From positions 62,001-126,000 of the forward strand of contig NZ_FOXO01000006.1 of the NCBI RefSeq assembly GCF_900115735.1: a stretch of DNA of 64,000 nt, given 5' to 3'. Origin of the DNA: Butyrivibrio proteoclasticus. GTDB lineage: Bacteria; Bacillota; Clostridia; Lachnospirales; Lachnospiraceae. Positions 14,665-24,275 of the stretch are shown one piece after another (the stretch's first letter is position 1; each line of letters begins with the position of its first letter). The notes beneath the pieces were generated by a model. It had not been told where the DNA came from, searched no databases, and saw nothing but the letters and a program-made list of their open reading frames with translations. A program made the position numbers and the translations under genes.

Positions 14665-17613
14665 ATGAACAAAACACTTAAAAAAGTTTTAATAGTTGTG
14701 GGAATCCTGGCAGTTATAGTATGCATATGCATTGGCCTTTCAAGCAGAAAGATCGAAGACTTCAGTGCCAAATATGCAGATGCCGATCTTACCGAAGAAA
14801 TTGAAGGCATGGAAAGAGTTGGTGCCTACACCGGATATATAAATGAACATGCAAAAGATGCTTATCCACAGGAAAACGTGGAAGTCAGCCTTTTTGATTA
14901 TCAGTCAACAGGTGAGGTGCACAAAGAATCAGTTGCATCAAGAGATGGCGTTTTCACAGGAACCGGTTCAGAGATCACCTGGAACGTAAATGTTAAAGCA
15001 GCCGGAATGTATCAGATAGATATCGACTACTACATTCCGGAGTCCAGAGGCGTTCCTGCAGAGAGAACTGTTTTGGTAAACGGCGAGATTCCATTTGAAG
15101 ATGCAAGAAACATTTCTTTTACCAGAATGTGGATGGACGGTGGAGAGAAAAAGATAGATAACCAGGGAAATGAGATCCGTCCAAGGCAGGTTGAGTACTT
15201 CGATTGGCAGAGTGCATTCTTTAGAGATGACATGGGATTCGTAGCTGAGCCTTATGTGTTCTACTTCGAAAAGGGCGATAACACTCTTACATTCGTTGCA
15301 GACAATGAGCCTATGATCCTTTCAAGGGTTGAGCTTTGCGGAGTAAAAGAAACACCGAGCTACGAGCAGTATATCGCAAACAATCAGGGCAGCGAAGGAA
15401 CAGAAGCTGCAAAAACTTATCTTGAAGTAGTTCAGGGCGAGGATTCAACATTAAGATCAGAATCTTCACTTTATGCAAAATATGACAGATCATCACCTAC
15501 AACAGTTCCAAACAGTGTTACAACAACAGTTCTTAACTACGTTGGCGGTGAGGCCTGGAGAGCTTCCGGACAGTGGATCGAATGGAATTTTGAAGTTCCC
15601 GAAGATGGATATTACAACATCACAGTCAAGGCAAGACAGAACTACGCAAGAGGTTCTGTATCAAATAGAAGCGTACTCATAGATGGACAGATTCCATTTA
15701 AGGAAATGGAAGAAATCTCTTTTGGCTACAGCAACGATTGGGATTGTATTACTCTCTCGGATGGAGATGGAAATCCTTATAAGTTTTATCTTACAAAAGG
15801 AACACACAACATAAGACTAGAGGCAACTCTTGGTGGAATGGGTGCAATCCTTGAGGAAATGGAAGATTCAACTTACAGACTGAATCAGATATACAGAAGA
15901 ATTCTGGTATACACAGGTGCAAGACCTGATGTGTACAGAGATTATCACATTGATACAACTTATCCGGAAATTATGAAGGCCATGGATCTTGAAGCAAAAA
16001 GACTTTACAAGATCGTCGATGATATGGTTGCTTACTCCGGACAGAAAGCAGATAACATCGCAACAGCGCAGACTATCGCGCAGCAGCTTGAAAGATTTAT
16101 AGAAAAGCCTCAGAAGATCACAACAGAGTTTGTTACATTCAAGGACAATATAACATCTCTTGGTACCGCGTCTCTTAAGATGAGTGAGACAAAGCTTGAT
16201 GTGGATTACCTGGTGATTTCAGGAACTGATGCAAAGGTAAAAAAAGATAAGGCTAACTTCTTTACTAAAGCAGGTCATGAGATAAAGTCCTTTATTGCAT
16301 CATTTTTTGTAGACTACAACTCAGTTGGTGATGTTTATGATGAGAACTCAAGTGACAAAGTAGTTAAGGTTTGGGTGCTAACAGGTAGAGATCAGGGAAC
16401 AATCCTTAAGTCCATGGTTGATGATGATTTTACTCCAAATTCTGGGGTAAAGGTAAACGTAGAGATTGTAGATCCGGGAGCACTTCTTAATGCAGTACTT
16501 GCAGGACGAGGACCAAACGTAGTTTTATCAGTTGGTGCCGATCAGCCTGTAAACTACGCCCTCAGAGGTGCAGCAGAGGATATAACACAGTTTGATGGAT
16601 GGGAAGAAGTTTTATCTCACTATTCAGAGAGTTCATATGAACAGTACAGACTTGACGGACATATTTACGGTATTCCGGAGACACAGGGCTTCAACGTAAT
16701 GTTCTATAGAAAAGATGTACTTGAAGAGCTTGGTCTTGAGACTCCGCAGACATGGAAAGAACTGATCGAGATGCTTCCGACCATTCAGGGAAATAACCTT
16801 TCAATTGGTATCCCGACAGCAGCAGGAAGTAGCGGAGCTGCAGCAGCGTCAACATCGATCATGTCAAATGTGCCTGACCTTTCAATGTACTTCTCACTAC
16901 TTTACCAGTATGGCGGAGATATGTACAACGAGGCGGGAACAAAGACAACGGTTAATACCGAAGCCGGAGTAAAGGCATTCGATGACTACGTAAGATACTT
17001 TAACGACTACGGAATCCCAACTATCTACGACTTTGTAAGCAGATTCCGTGCAGGAGAAATGCCAATAGGTGTAGCACCATATTCAACCTACAACACACTT
17101 ATGGTTTCTGCTCCTGAAATAAGAGGTCTCTGGGACTTCACACTTATCCCGGGAACCGAGAGAGTAGATGCAAACGGTAAAAAATATATCGACAGATCAG
17201 ACTTCATCACAGGAAGCGCAACAATGATGATCGCAACAGAGGATGAAGAGCTCAGACAAAATTCATGGGAGTTCATGAAGTGGTGGGCAAATGCTGATAC
17301 GCAGGTAAGATTCGGTAGAGAGATCGAGGCACTCCTTGGTTCATCTGCAAGATATGCAACAGCAAACAGAGATGCATTCGAGAATCTTTCCTGGAGCGCA
17401 GATGATATCAAAGTATTAAGTGAGCAGTGGGACAACACAGTTGGTATCAGAGAAGTTCCCGGTGGATATTTCACAGGAAGACACATCTCAAATGCCATAA
17501 GAAAAGTAATCAACGAGAAAGTTGATTCCAGAGAGACAATCATCGATTACTCAATTCTCATTGACGAAGAGATCAAGAAGAAACGTATTGAGTTTGGTAT
17601 GCCGGTTGAATAA
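14665..17613 (+). CDS. Large membrane-anchored solute-binding protein with tandem CBM-like domains
   Basis: A 982-residue protein. One transmembrane helix (about residues 8-27) takes the place of the usual lipobox. Two similar beta-sandwich-like segments follow (about 70-230 and 250-400), each with an RTVLVNGEIPF- or RSVLIDGQIPF-type strand. A helical linker leads to a family 1 extracellular solute-binding domain (about 550-960) with VKVWVLTGRDQGTILKSM, YGIPETQGFNVMFYRKDVL and WEFMKWWANADTQVRFG. It is the binding component of the sugar importer encoded by the next two genes. The extra domains could hold polysaccharide near the transporter. Size is about twice that of an ordinary binding protein. 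Confidence 0.85.
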   Translation: MNKTLKKVLIVVGILAVIVCICIGLSSRKIEDFSAKYADADLTEEIEGMERVGAYTGYINEHAKDAYPQENVEVSLFDYQSTGEVHKESVASRDGVFTGTGSEITWNVNVKAAGMYQIDIDYYIPESRGVPAERTVLVNGEIPFEDARNISFTRMWMDGGEKKIDNQGNEIRPRQVEYFDWQSAFFRDDMGFVAEPYVFYFEKGDNTLTFVADNEPMILSRVELCGVKETPSYEQYIANNQGSEGTEAAKTYLEVVQGEDSTLRSESSLYAKYDRSSPTTVPNSVTTTVLNYVGGEAWRASGQWIEWNFEVPEDGYYNITVKARQNYARGSVSNRSVLIDGQIPFKEMEEISFGYSNDWDCITLSDGDGNPYKFYLTKGTHNIRLEATLGGMGAILEEMEDSTYRLNQIYRRILVYTGARPDVYRDYHIDTTYPEIMKAMDLEAKRLYKIVDDMVAYSGQKADNIATAQTIAQQLERFIEKPQKITTEFVTFKDNITSLGTASLKMSETKLDVDYLVISGTDAKVKKDKANFFTKAGHEIKSFIASFFVDYNSVGDVYDENSSDKVVKVWVLTGRDQGTILKSMVDDDFTPNSGVKVNVEIVDPGALLNAVLAGRGPNVVLSVGADQPVNYALRGAAEDITQFDGWEEVLSHYSESSYEQYRLDGHIYGIPETQGFNVMFYRKDVLEELGLETPQTWKELIEMLPTIQGNNLSIGIPTAAGSSGAAAASTSIMSNVPDLSMYFSLLYQYGGDMYNEAGTKTTVNTEAGVKAFDDYVRYFNDYGIPTIYDFVSRFRAGEMPIGVAPYSTYNTLMVSAPEIRGLWDFTLIPGTERVDANGKKYIDRSDFITGSATMMIATEDEELRQNSWEFMKWWANADTQVRFGREIEALLGSSARYATANRDAFENLSWSADDIKVLSEQWDNTVGIREVPGGYFTGRHISNAIRKVINEKVDSRETIIDYSILIDEEIKKKRIEFGMPVE

Positions 17614-17640
17614 AAAACAAGGACCGATGGAGAACTGACA

Positions 17641-18579
17641 ATGAAGGAATATCTGCAGAAGTATATAAAGCTTCGAAAGCATAATTTTACAGTGGCACTT
17701 AAAAAGGCCAAAAACCGCAAGATGTGTTATCTCTTTCTTGCTCCATATGCAATATTGTTCACTATGTTCTATGTGTTCCCTGTAGTTGCATCAATCTACT
17801 ACAGCTTCACATATTACAACATCCTTGAACCGCCGAGATTTATCGGACTTCAGAACTACATAAGCCTTGTGCTTCAGGATGACATCTTCCTGATAGGTGT
17901 AAAAAACACACTGATGATAGCACTGATAACAGGGCCTTTGGGGTACATCCTTTCTTTCCTGTTTGCATGGCTTATAAATGAGCTTCCAAGATGGATCAGA
18001 AGTATAGCGGTAATCGTGTTCTATGCGCCATCAATTGCAGGTAACTGTTATGTTATCTTCTCAGTGTTCTTTAGAGGAGATGCTTACGGATACGTAAACG
18101 CTTTCCTGATGAGTGTGGGAATCATTGATGGTCCTAAGCTTTGGCTTATTGATCCACATTACATGCTTCCAATATGTATGCTGGTTATCCTCTGGATGAG
18201 TTTGGGAACAGGATTCCTTTCATTCGTAGCCGGACTTCAGGGCGTAGACAGAGCTCAGTTCGAAGCCGGATACATGGATGGAATAAAGAACAGATGGCAG
18301 GAGCTTTGGTATATCACACTTCCAAACATGAAACCAATGCTTATGTTCGGTGCAGTTATGTCAATCACATCATCCTTTGGTGTCGCAGATGTGACTATGG
18401 CCCTTTGTGGATATCCAAGTACAGATTATGCTGCACGTACAATTGTTACTCATTTGTTTGACTATGGTTTTTCAAGATTTGAAATGGGTTATGCCTGCGC
18501 AATAGCAACAATATTGTTCCTTATGATGATACTTTGCAACAAGGCAATCCAGAGTCTTTTAAGGAGAGTTGGAACTTGA
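17641..18579 (+). CDS. Sugar ABC transporter permease (MalF type), importer 1
   Basis: A 312-residue inner-membrane permease with six predicted helices. The N-terminal helix reads CYLFLAPYAILFTMFYVFPV, typical of MalF/UgpA proteins. The ATPase-contact EAA loop is EAGYMDGIKNRWQELWYITLP. It follows the large binding protein by 27 bases and slightly precedes the second permease, so both should form the channel of one importer for xylan-derived oligosaccharides. No ATPase gene is nearby. Confidence 0.93.
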   Translation: MKEYLQKYIKLRKHNFTVALKKAKNRKMCYLFLAPYAILFTMFYVFPVVASIYYSFTYYNILEPPRFIGLQNYISLVLQDDIFLIGVKNTLMIALITGPLGYILSFLFAWLINELPRWIRSIAVIVFYAPSIAGNCYVIFSVFFRGDAYGYVNAFLMSVGIIDGPKLWLIDPHYMLPICMLVILWMSLGTGFLSFVAGLQGVDRAQFEAGYMDGIKNRWQELWYITLPNMKPMLMFGAVMSITSSFGVADVTMALCGYPSTDYAARTIVTHLFDYGFSRFEMGYACAIATILFLMMILCNKAIQSLLRRVGT

Positions 18580-18580
18580 T

Positions 18581-19444
18581 ATGAGCAAGAAGCTAATTAA
18601 GAAAAGAAAACCGAACAGATCAATTGCAGGGGATATAGCGCTTTACGTTTTCCTTGTACTTGTTGCCATAGTCATGGCTTTTCCGATCATATACGCAGTC
18701 AGCAGTGCACTTAAGCCTCTGGATGAACTTTTTAAATTCCCACCGAGAATTTTCCCACAGCATCCAACACTTGATAACTTCTCAGATTTGTTTGTAACAA
18801 TGGGAAAATCCTGGGTCACATTTACAAGATACCTGTTCAACACAGTTTTCATCACATTTGTTGGAACAGCAGGACACCTTATCATTGCCTCAATGGGAGC
18901 TTTCGTTCTTGCGAAATATGATTTCCCGGGAAACAAGGCATTTTTCAAACTTGTAACAGTAGCCATGATGTTCACAGGTTGGGTAACACAGATTCCTAAC
19001 TACCTGATACTTAATAAACTCGGATGGATCGATACTTACTGGTCAATTATCATCCCGGCCTTCGCTTCACCAATGGGTCTTTTCCTTATGAAGCAGTTCA
19101 TGGAAGGACTTCCTACATCACTTATAGAAGCAGCCAAGATTGACGGTGCCAATGAGTGGAAAGTATTTTCAGGAATAGTAATGCCAAACGTTAAGCCTGC
19201 GTGGATGACACTTATTATCTTCTCGGTTCAGGCTCTTTGGAACAACAAGGCATCAACATATATCTATTCAGAAGAAAGAAAAACTCTTGTATATGCCCTT
19301 CAGCAGATCCAGAGCGGAGGAATTGCAAGAACAGGACAGGGAGCAGCCGTTCTTGTTGTTGTTATGATCGTTCCAATCATTATCTTTGTATTCTCTGAGA
19401 GCCAGATCCTTGAGACAATGGCTAGCTCAGGTCTTAAAGATTAA
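18581..19444 (+). CDS. Sugar ABC transporter permease (MalG type), importer 1
   Basis: A 287-residue permease with six predicted helices and the EAA loop EAAKIDGANEWKVFSGIVMP. It ends in ILETMASSGLKD, the common MalG-type C-terminus. ATG at 18581 is two bases after the stop of the first permease; an in-frame TTG at 18569 is a less likely start. It pairs with the upstream permease. Confidence 0.93.
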   Translation: MSKKLIKKRKPNRSIAGDIALYVFLVLVAIVMAFPIIYAVSSALKPLDELFKFPPRIFPQHPTLDNFSDLFVTMGKSWVTFTRYLFNTVFITFVGTAGHLIIASMGAFVLAKYDFPGNKAFFKLVTVAMMFTGWVTQIPNYLILNKLGWIDTYWSIIIPAFASPMGLFLMKQFMEGLPTSLIEAAKIDGANEWKVFSGIVMPNVKPAWMTLIIFSVQALWNNKASTYIYSEERKTLVYALQQIQSGGIARTGQGAAVLVVVMIVPIIIFVFSESQILETMASSGLKD

Positions 19445-19463
19445 AGCGAAAGGTCAAGGCGAT

Positions 19464-20978
19464 ATGCGTAAAAAGAATTTATTCATAAGAACTTTAGCAG
19501 CATTCATTGGTGTATCAGTTGTGCTTTTCCAGCCTGTTACGGCCTGCGCAGAAGAGAAACACTACACATATAACTATGATTATTGGGGAGATGTTCAGGA
19601 GAGCCCGGATCTGTATTCTGTCAGCAAAGTACTCACATCTTCTGAGCTTGGACTTGATGTCAAACTAAAAAATCCTCAGGGACTGTTTGCTGTCGGCAAT
19701 TCTCTTTATCTGTGTGATACAGGTAACAACAGGATCATAGAACTGAACAGAGTATCACCTGAGAAGCTTGAAGTTGTAAGAGTTGTAGATTCAATAAAAG
19801 GCGGATCAGGACCTGCGACCTTTAACAATCCAACTGATATCTCAGTTTCGGAGGACGGCAACATCTTTATAGCAGATCAGGGAAATGCAAGGATACTCAA
19901 GGTTGATAAGGATTTCAATTATCTGATGGAATTTATCAAACCTACAGATAATACCCTTGATCCTGCCCTTGTTTTCCAGCCCAATAAACTGGTAGTTGAT
20001 ACAGCTGAAAGAGTTTACTGCATCGCATCCGGAATAAACAAAGGTCTTGTAAAGTACGAAAATGATGGTACTTTTTCGGGATTTGTAGGAGCCACACCTG
20101 TTAGCTTTGACTGGACAGATTATATATGGAAGAAACTTGCTTCTCAGGAACAGAGAGCAAAACTTGAGTCATTCGTTCCTACAGAGTATGAAAACATCTA
20201 CATGGACTATGAAGGTTTCATATACGCAACAAAAGCCCGTACGGAAGATCAGGCAAGATCAGATGAGAATGCTGTAAGAAAATTGAACCTCATGGGTGAC
20301 GATATTCTGGTTTCCAACGGCAACTGGTCAGTGGGTGGAGATCTTTACCTTGGATCCGGCGGTGGATATGAAGGACCTTCAATCCTCACAGATGTAACAG
20401 TTATGGACAATGACATCTATGTGTGCCTGGACAGAAACAGAGGAAGACTTTTTGCATATGATGACCAGGGCAGAATGGTATTTGCTTTCGGTGGAAACGG
20501 TAACATGGATGGATACTTTAGAAGACCATCAGCAATTGAGCACATCGGCCATGAGCTTTATGTTGTAGACAGCCTTGACTGCTCGATAACATCCTTTGTT
20601 CCTACTGAATTTGGAAATCTGGTATACAGCGCAATAGAGGAATTCGACAAGGGAAATTACGAAGCTTCCGGTAATTACTGGCAGCAGGTAATGGACCAAA
20701 ACGGCAACTACGACCTTGCTTATATCGGAATCGGAAGAGCACTTCTTCGTCAGGAACAGTACAAAGATGCCATGAAGTACTTCGAACTTAAGTATGACAG
20801 AGAGAATTACTCAAAGGCATACAAACAGTACAGAAAAGAGTGGGTTGAGGCTCATATCGGATGGATAGTAGCAATTATCCTCATACTTTTCCTTGTGCCT
20901 CTTACCATAGGAAAGATAAAGAGTATCAAGTGGCAGATTGATAATGCTGACATATTCAAAGTAGAAGAAAACAGGTGA
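19464..20978 (+). CDS. Exported NHL-repeat beta-propeller with TPR-like segment and C-terminal membrane helix
   Basis: A 504-residue protein. A signal peptide (MRKKNLFIRTLAAFIGVSVV... cut near TACAEE) leads to repeated NHL-type blades: NPQGLFAVGNSLYLCDTGNN, NPTDISVSEDGNIFIADQGN and RPSAIEHIGHELYVVDSLD. Then comes a TPR-like helical stretch (about 400-470) and a last membrane helix (WIVAIILILFLVPLTIG). The propeller should therefore face outside. NHL propellers bind proteins or carbohydrates, so it may be a scaffold or sensor for the importers around it. The ATG at 19464 follows AAGGTCAAGG. Its exact role is unknown. Confidence 0.72.
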   Translation: MRKKNLFIRTLAAFIGVSVVLFQPVTACAEEKHYTYNYDYWGDVQESPDLYSVSKVLTSSELGLDVKLKNPQGLFAVGNSLYLCDTGNNRIIELNRVSPEKLEVVRVVDSIKGGSGPATFNNPTDISVSEDGNIFIADQGNARILKVDKDFNYLMEFIKPTDNTLDPALVFQPNKLVVDTAERVYCIASGINKGLVKYENDGTFSGFVGATPVSFDWTDYIWKKLASQEQRAKLESFVPTEYENIYMDYEGFIYATKARTEDQARSDENAVRKLNLMGDDILVSNGNWSVGGDLYLGSGGGYEGPSILTDVTVMDNDIYVCLDRNRGRLFAYDDQGRMVFAFGGNGNMDGYFRRPSAIEHIGHELYVVDSLDCSITSFVPTEFGNLVYSAIEEFDKGNYEASGNYWQQVMDQNGNYDLAYIGIGRALLRQEQYKDAMKYFELKYDRENYSKAYKQYRKEWVEAHIGWIVAIILILFLVPLTIGKIKSIKWQIDNADIFKVEENR

Positions 20979-20982
20979 AGCT

Positions 20983-21642
20983 ATGATAGCAAATGTTAGA
21001 GAAAACCTTACTCCAAAGGAAAAATATATAGATTCCCTTAAGTTTGCACTTTACTGCACGACTCATCCTCTGGATGGATTCTGGGATCTTACTCATGAAA
21101 AAAGAGGTACATACGCAGCAGCGAATACAATACTTGCCCTTGCGCTTCTTATAAGAATACTGAAGCTTCGCTATACGAGCTTTCTGTTTATGGAAGTTTA
21201 CTGGGAAGACTTAAATATTTTCATGTATCTGGCAAGTATAGTTTTCCCGCTTACGCTCTGGGTACTTGGAAACTGGGGACTTACAACACTGTTCGACGGA
21301 AAAGGAAGACTTGGACAGGTCTACATGGCAACATGTTACGCATTTACTCCATATGTCCTGATACAGTTTCCGCTCATGATATTCAGTAATTTTGTAACGG
21401 TTCAGGAAGCAGAATTCTATTCGGTTGTAAGCTTATTATCATTAGTTTATTCAGCTCTTTTGATAATAGCGGCAATGGGGCAGATCCACGAATACTCAGC
21501 AGGAAAGAACTTATTGTTCGTTGTAGCAACCCTTTTTGCGATGCTGGTAATGATATTCATCCTGATGATCTTCTTTAGTATGGTCGCTCAGGGAATTGCA
21601 TATTTCATTTCCCTGGGAAAAGAATTGATGTTCCGAATGTAG
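20983..21642 (+). CDS. YIP1-family polytopic membrane protein
   Basis: A 219-residue protein with five or so hydrophobic helices, short loops and an N-terminal segment (YIDSLKFALYCTTHPLDGFWDLTHEKRG) typical of bacterial YIP1-domain proteins. It begins four bases after the NHL gene stop and is followed 21 bases later by the DUF5696-type gene, so the three are coupled. No catalytic motif is visible. It may help assemble or localise the surrounding membrane complex, but this is inference. Confidence 0.7.
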   Translation: MIANVRENLTPKEKYIDSLKFALYCTTHPLDGFWDLTHEKRGTYAAANTILALALLIRILKLRYTSFLFMEVYWEDLNIFMYLASIVFPLTLWVLGNWGLTTLFDGKGRLGQVYMATCYAFTPYVLIQFPLMIFSNFVTVQEAEFYSVVSLLSLVYSALLIIAAMGQIHEYSAGKNLLFVVATLFAMLVMIFILMIFFSMVAQGIAYFISLGKELMFRM

Positions 21643-21663
21643 TAATAACAAGAGGTGACGGAT

Positions 21664-24261
21664 TTGAAGACAGAAAATAAGAAACCAAAAAATATATATG
21701 CAGGCGCGATCCTGACAACTATAGTAAAGCATTTGCCCTCGATTATTCTGGCTTTGATCATAGTTATTGCAGCCATATTTGTTATTAACTACAAGCCTGT
21801 AGCAGAGGAAAAAGAGCTGGTTCAGCCTTATACATTTGAGGGAAATGACACACCTGTTGTAGTAGACAACGGTGAACTGAAACTCACCATGGATCCTTTG
21901 ACAACAGCCTTCGAGCTTGAGGTTAAGGATTCCGGAAAAGTATGGCGCTCAAATCCTGCTGACGTTTTAGAGGATACGGCAGCTCTTGATGATCAGAAGT
22001 CATTCCTTCAGTCTCCACTTGTTATGTCATATTCCATAACACAGGGACTTGAGACAACCTACAGCACTTTTGGCTATAGCACAAACAACGGAATATACGA
22101 GATCGTTCCGGGCGACAATGAGATCAGAGTCAACTACTCACTTGGTAATGTAGAAAAAGAATATGTGGTACCGCCGGTTATCACTGAAACAGAGATGAAT
22201 GACTGGCTTTCAAAGATGGACAAGAAAGAAGCTGATCTTGTTAAGCAGTACTACAAGAAATACGACATCAACAAGCTCACAGCAAAGGACAACAAGGATG
22301 AGCTCTTAGCAAATTATCCAAGCATGGAAAATGAAGTTATCTACGTTCTCAGAAGTGGAACAAAAGAGAATGTGAAAAAGACCATTGAAGAGAAGTTTGC
22401 AGCAGTTGGTTACACATATGAGAATTTCCTTGCGGACAAAGAGCTTGATCTTTCAGTTAAGACTTCAGAAAACCCAGTGTTCAATGTCAGCGTAGTTTAC
22501 AAGCTCGAGGGAAAAGATCTGGTGGTAGAGATTCCACTTAAAGACCTTGAGTACGACAAAGAAACACCTATCTATACAATAACTCCTCTTCCATATTTTG
22601 GAGCAGGCGGTCCAAACGATAAAGGATTTATGTTTGTTCCTGAAGGTGGCGGAGCAACAATTAACTTCAACAATGGTAAGACTTCACAGAGCAGCTATTA
22701 CACAAACGTTTATGGCTGGGATATGTGCCTTTCAAGAGATGCTGTAGTACACAACACAAGAGCATATTACGGTGTGTACGGTGTATCTGAAGGAAATGAT
22801 TCTTTTATCTGCATCTTGGAGGAAGGAAGCCCATACGCATCTATTCAGGCAGACATTGCAGGAAAGAACCACAGTTACAACTACGTAAATGCAAAATACA
22901 GTATCTGTCAGAGAGAAAAATATGATGTAGGCGATATCGCCAACTCAGATATTTATGAATACATAAAAGAGTTACCTGATGAGACTCTGACTCAGAGGTA
23001 CACCTTCGTAAATTCAGGAGATTATGTGGACATGGCCAAGTGCTATGGCAAATATCTCCAGGACAAGTACGCAGGATATATGGACCTTGTTAGCGATGAA
23101 AGCACTCCTGTTGCTATTGAAATGGTGGGAGCCATCGATAAGGTTAAGCAGGTTGTGGGTGTTCCTGTATCAAGACCACTTAAGCTCACAAGTTATAAAG
23201 ATGCAGCAAATATAGTTGAAGACCTTAGTGCAAACGGCGTTTCAAACATGAAAGTAAAAATGCTTGGCTGGTGTAACGGCGGTGTTCAGCAAAAGATACT
23301 TAGGAAAACAAAAACAATTTCTGATCTTGGAAGCAAAAAAGACTTAAAGAACATGATAGCTTCTGCTGATGAAAAAGGAGCTGAAGTCTACCTCAACGGT
23401 GTAACAGAGTATGCATATGACAGCAACCTTCTTGATGGATTCTTCTCTTTTAGAGATGCAGCAAAATTCATAAGTAAGGAAAGAGCTGAGCTTTACAATT
23501 ACAGCCATGTAACTTATGCACAGAGGGAAAACACAGATAACAACTACTTCCTTCTTCACACAGATCTTTCAAAGAAATTGTCAGATGTACTTGTAAAGAG
23601 CAGTAACAGTCTTGGCGCAGGTGCCTGCTTTGAAAACTTGGGAATGGATCTTTCTTCTGACTTCTCCAGAAAGAAGACCTACAGCAGAGAAGCTGTAAAG
23701 AATCTCCAGGTTGAGCAGCTTAAAGGATACGCAGATGGCGGATCAAAGCTCATGATAAACATGGGTAACGATTATGCAATTCCTTTCTGTTCCATGGTTA
23801 CAGAGATGGATTTAAGAGGAAGTGAATACACAATCCTTGATGAATGTGTTCCATTCTTCCAGATAGCAGTTCACGGAAGAGTTGATTATACAGGCAATCC
23901 AATAAACATTTGCGGTAATGCTGAAAACGAAGTTCTATATAGCGCTGAGTATGGAGCAGGCCTTTGCTTCTCATTTATGGAAGAGAGCTCTTTTGCCACT
24001 CAGAAAACTCTGTACACAGATTACTATGGTTCAACATATGATTCCTGGAAAGACAAGATGCTTGGTATCTACAACAGATACAATGCAGAACTTGGACACA
24101 CATTCAATCAGGAAATGGTTGGACATAAGAACTTAAATTCAGATGTTTCATGTACAGAATATGCAGATGGAACACAAGTATATGTCAATTACGGTTACAG
24201 CGACTTTACTACCGATGAAGGCGTAAAAGTACCGGCAAGAGACTATATCGTTAAGAGATAA
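21664..24261 (+). CDS. Membrane-anchored DUF5696-type protein, candidate glycosidase
   Basis: An 865-residue protein with one N-terminal transmembrane helix (HLPSIILALIIVIAAIFVI) and a large outer part. A beta-rich segment (VVVDNGELKLTMDPLTTAFE) resembles the sandwich that precedes a barrel in several glycosidase families. The C-terminal half alternates strands and helices like a TIM barrel (KVKMLGWCNGG, EVYLNGVTEYAY, KLMINMGNDYA) and ends with a small strand domain (TQVYVNYGYSDF). I assign DUF5696 from overall look and gene context. TTG at 21664 is preferred over GTG at 21655, since AGAGGTG is correctly spaced only for TTG. No activity is established from the sequence. Confidence 0.65.
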   Translation: MKTENKKPKNIYAGAILTTIVKHLPSIILALIIVIAAIFVINYKPVAEEKELVQPYTFEGNDTPVVVDNGELKLTMDPLTTAFELEVKDSGKVWRSNPADVLEDTAALDDQKSFLQSPLVMSYSITQGLETTYSTFGYSTNNGIYEIVPGDNEIRVNYSLGNVEKEYVVPPVITETEMNDWLSKMDKKEADLVKQYYKKYDINKLTAKDNKDELLANYPSMENEVIYVLRSGTKENVKKTIEEKFAAVGYTYENFLADKELDLSVKTSENPVFNVSVVYKLEGKDLVVEIPLKDLEYDKETPIYTITPLPYFGAGGPNDKGFMFVPEGGGATINFNNGKTSQSSYYTNVYGWDMCLSRDAVVHNTRAYYGVYGVSEGNDSFICILEEGSPYASIQADIAGKNHSYNYVNAKYSICQREKYDVGDIANSDIYEYIKELPDETLTQRYTFVNSGDYVDMAKCYGKYLQDKYAGYMDLVSDESTPVAIEMVGAIDKVKQVVGVPVSRPLKLTSYKDAANIVEDLSANGVSNMKVKMLGWCNGGVQQKILRKTKTISDLGSKKDLKNMIASADEKGAEVYLNGVTEYAYDSNLLDGFFSFRDAAKFISKERAELYNYSHVTYAQRENTDNNYFLLHTDLSKKLSDVLVKSSNSLGAGACFENLGMDLSSDFSRKKTYSREAVKNLQVEQLKGYADGGSKLMINMGNDYAIPFCSMVTEMDLRGSEYTILDECVPFFQIAVHGRVDYTGNPINICGNAENEVLYSAEYGAGLCFSFMEESSFATQKTLYTDYYGSTYDSWKDKMLGIYNRYNAELGHTFNQEMVGHKNLNSDVSCTEYADGTQVYVNYGYSDFTTDEGVKVPARDYIVKR

Positions 24262-24275
24262 GGAAGGCATCCTTT

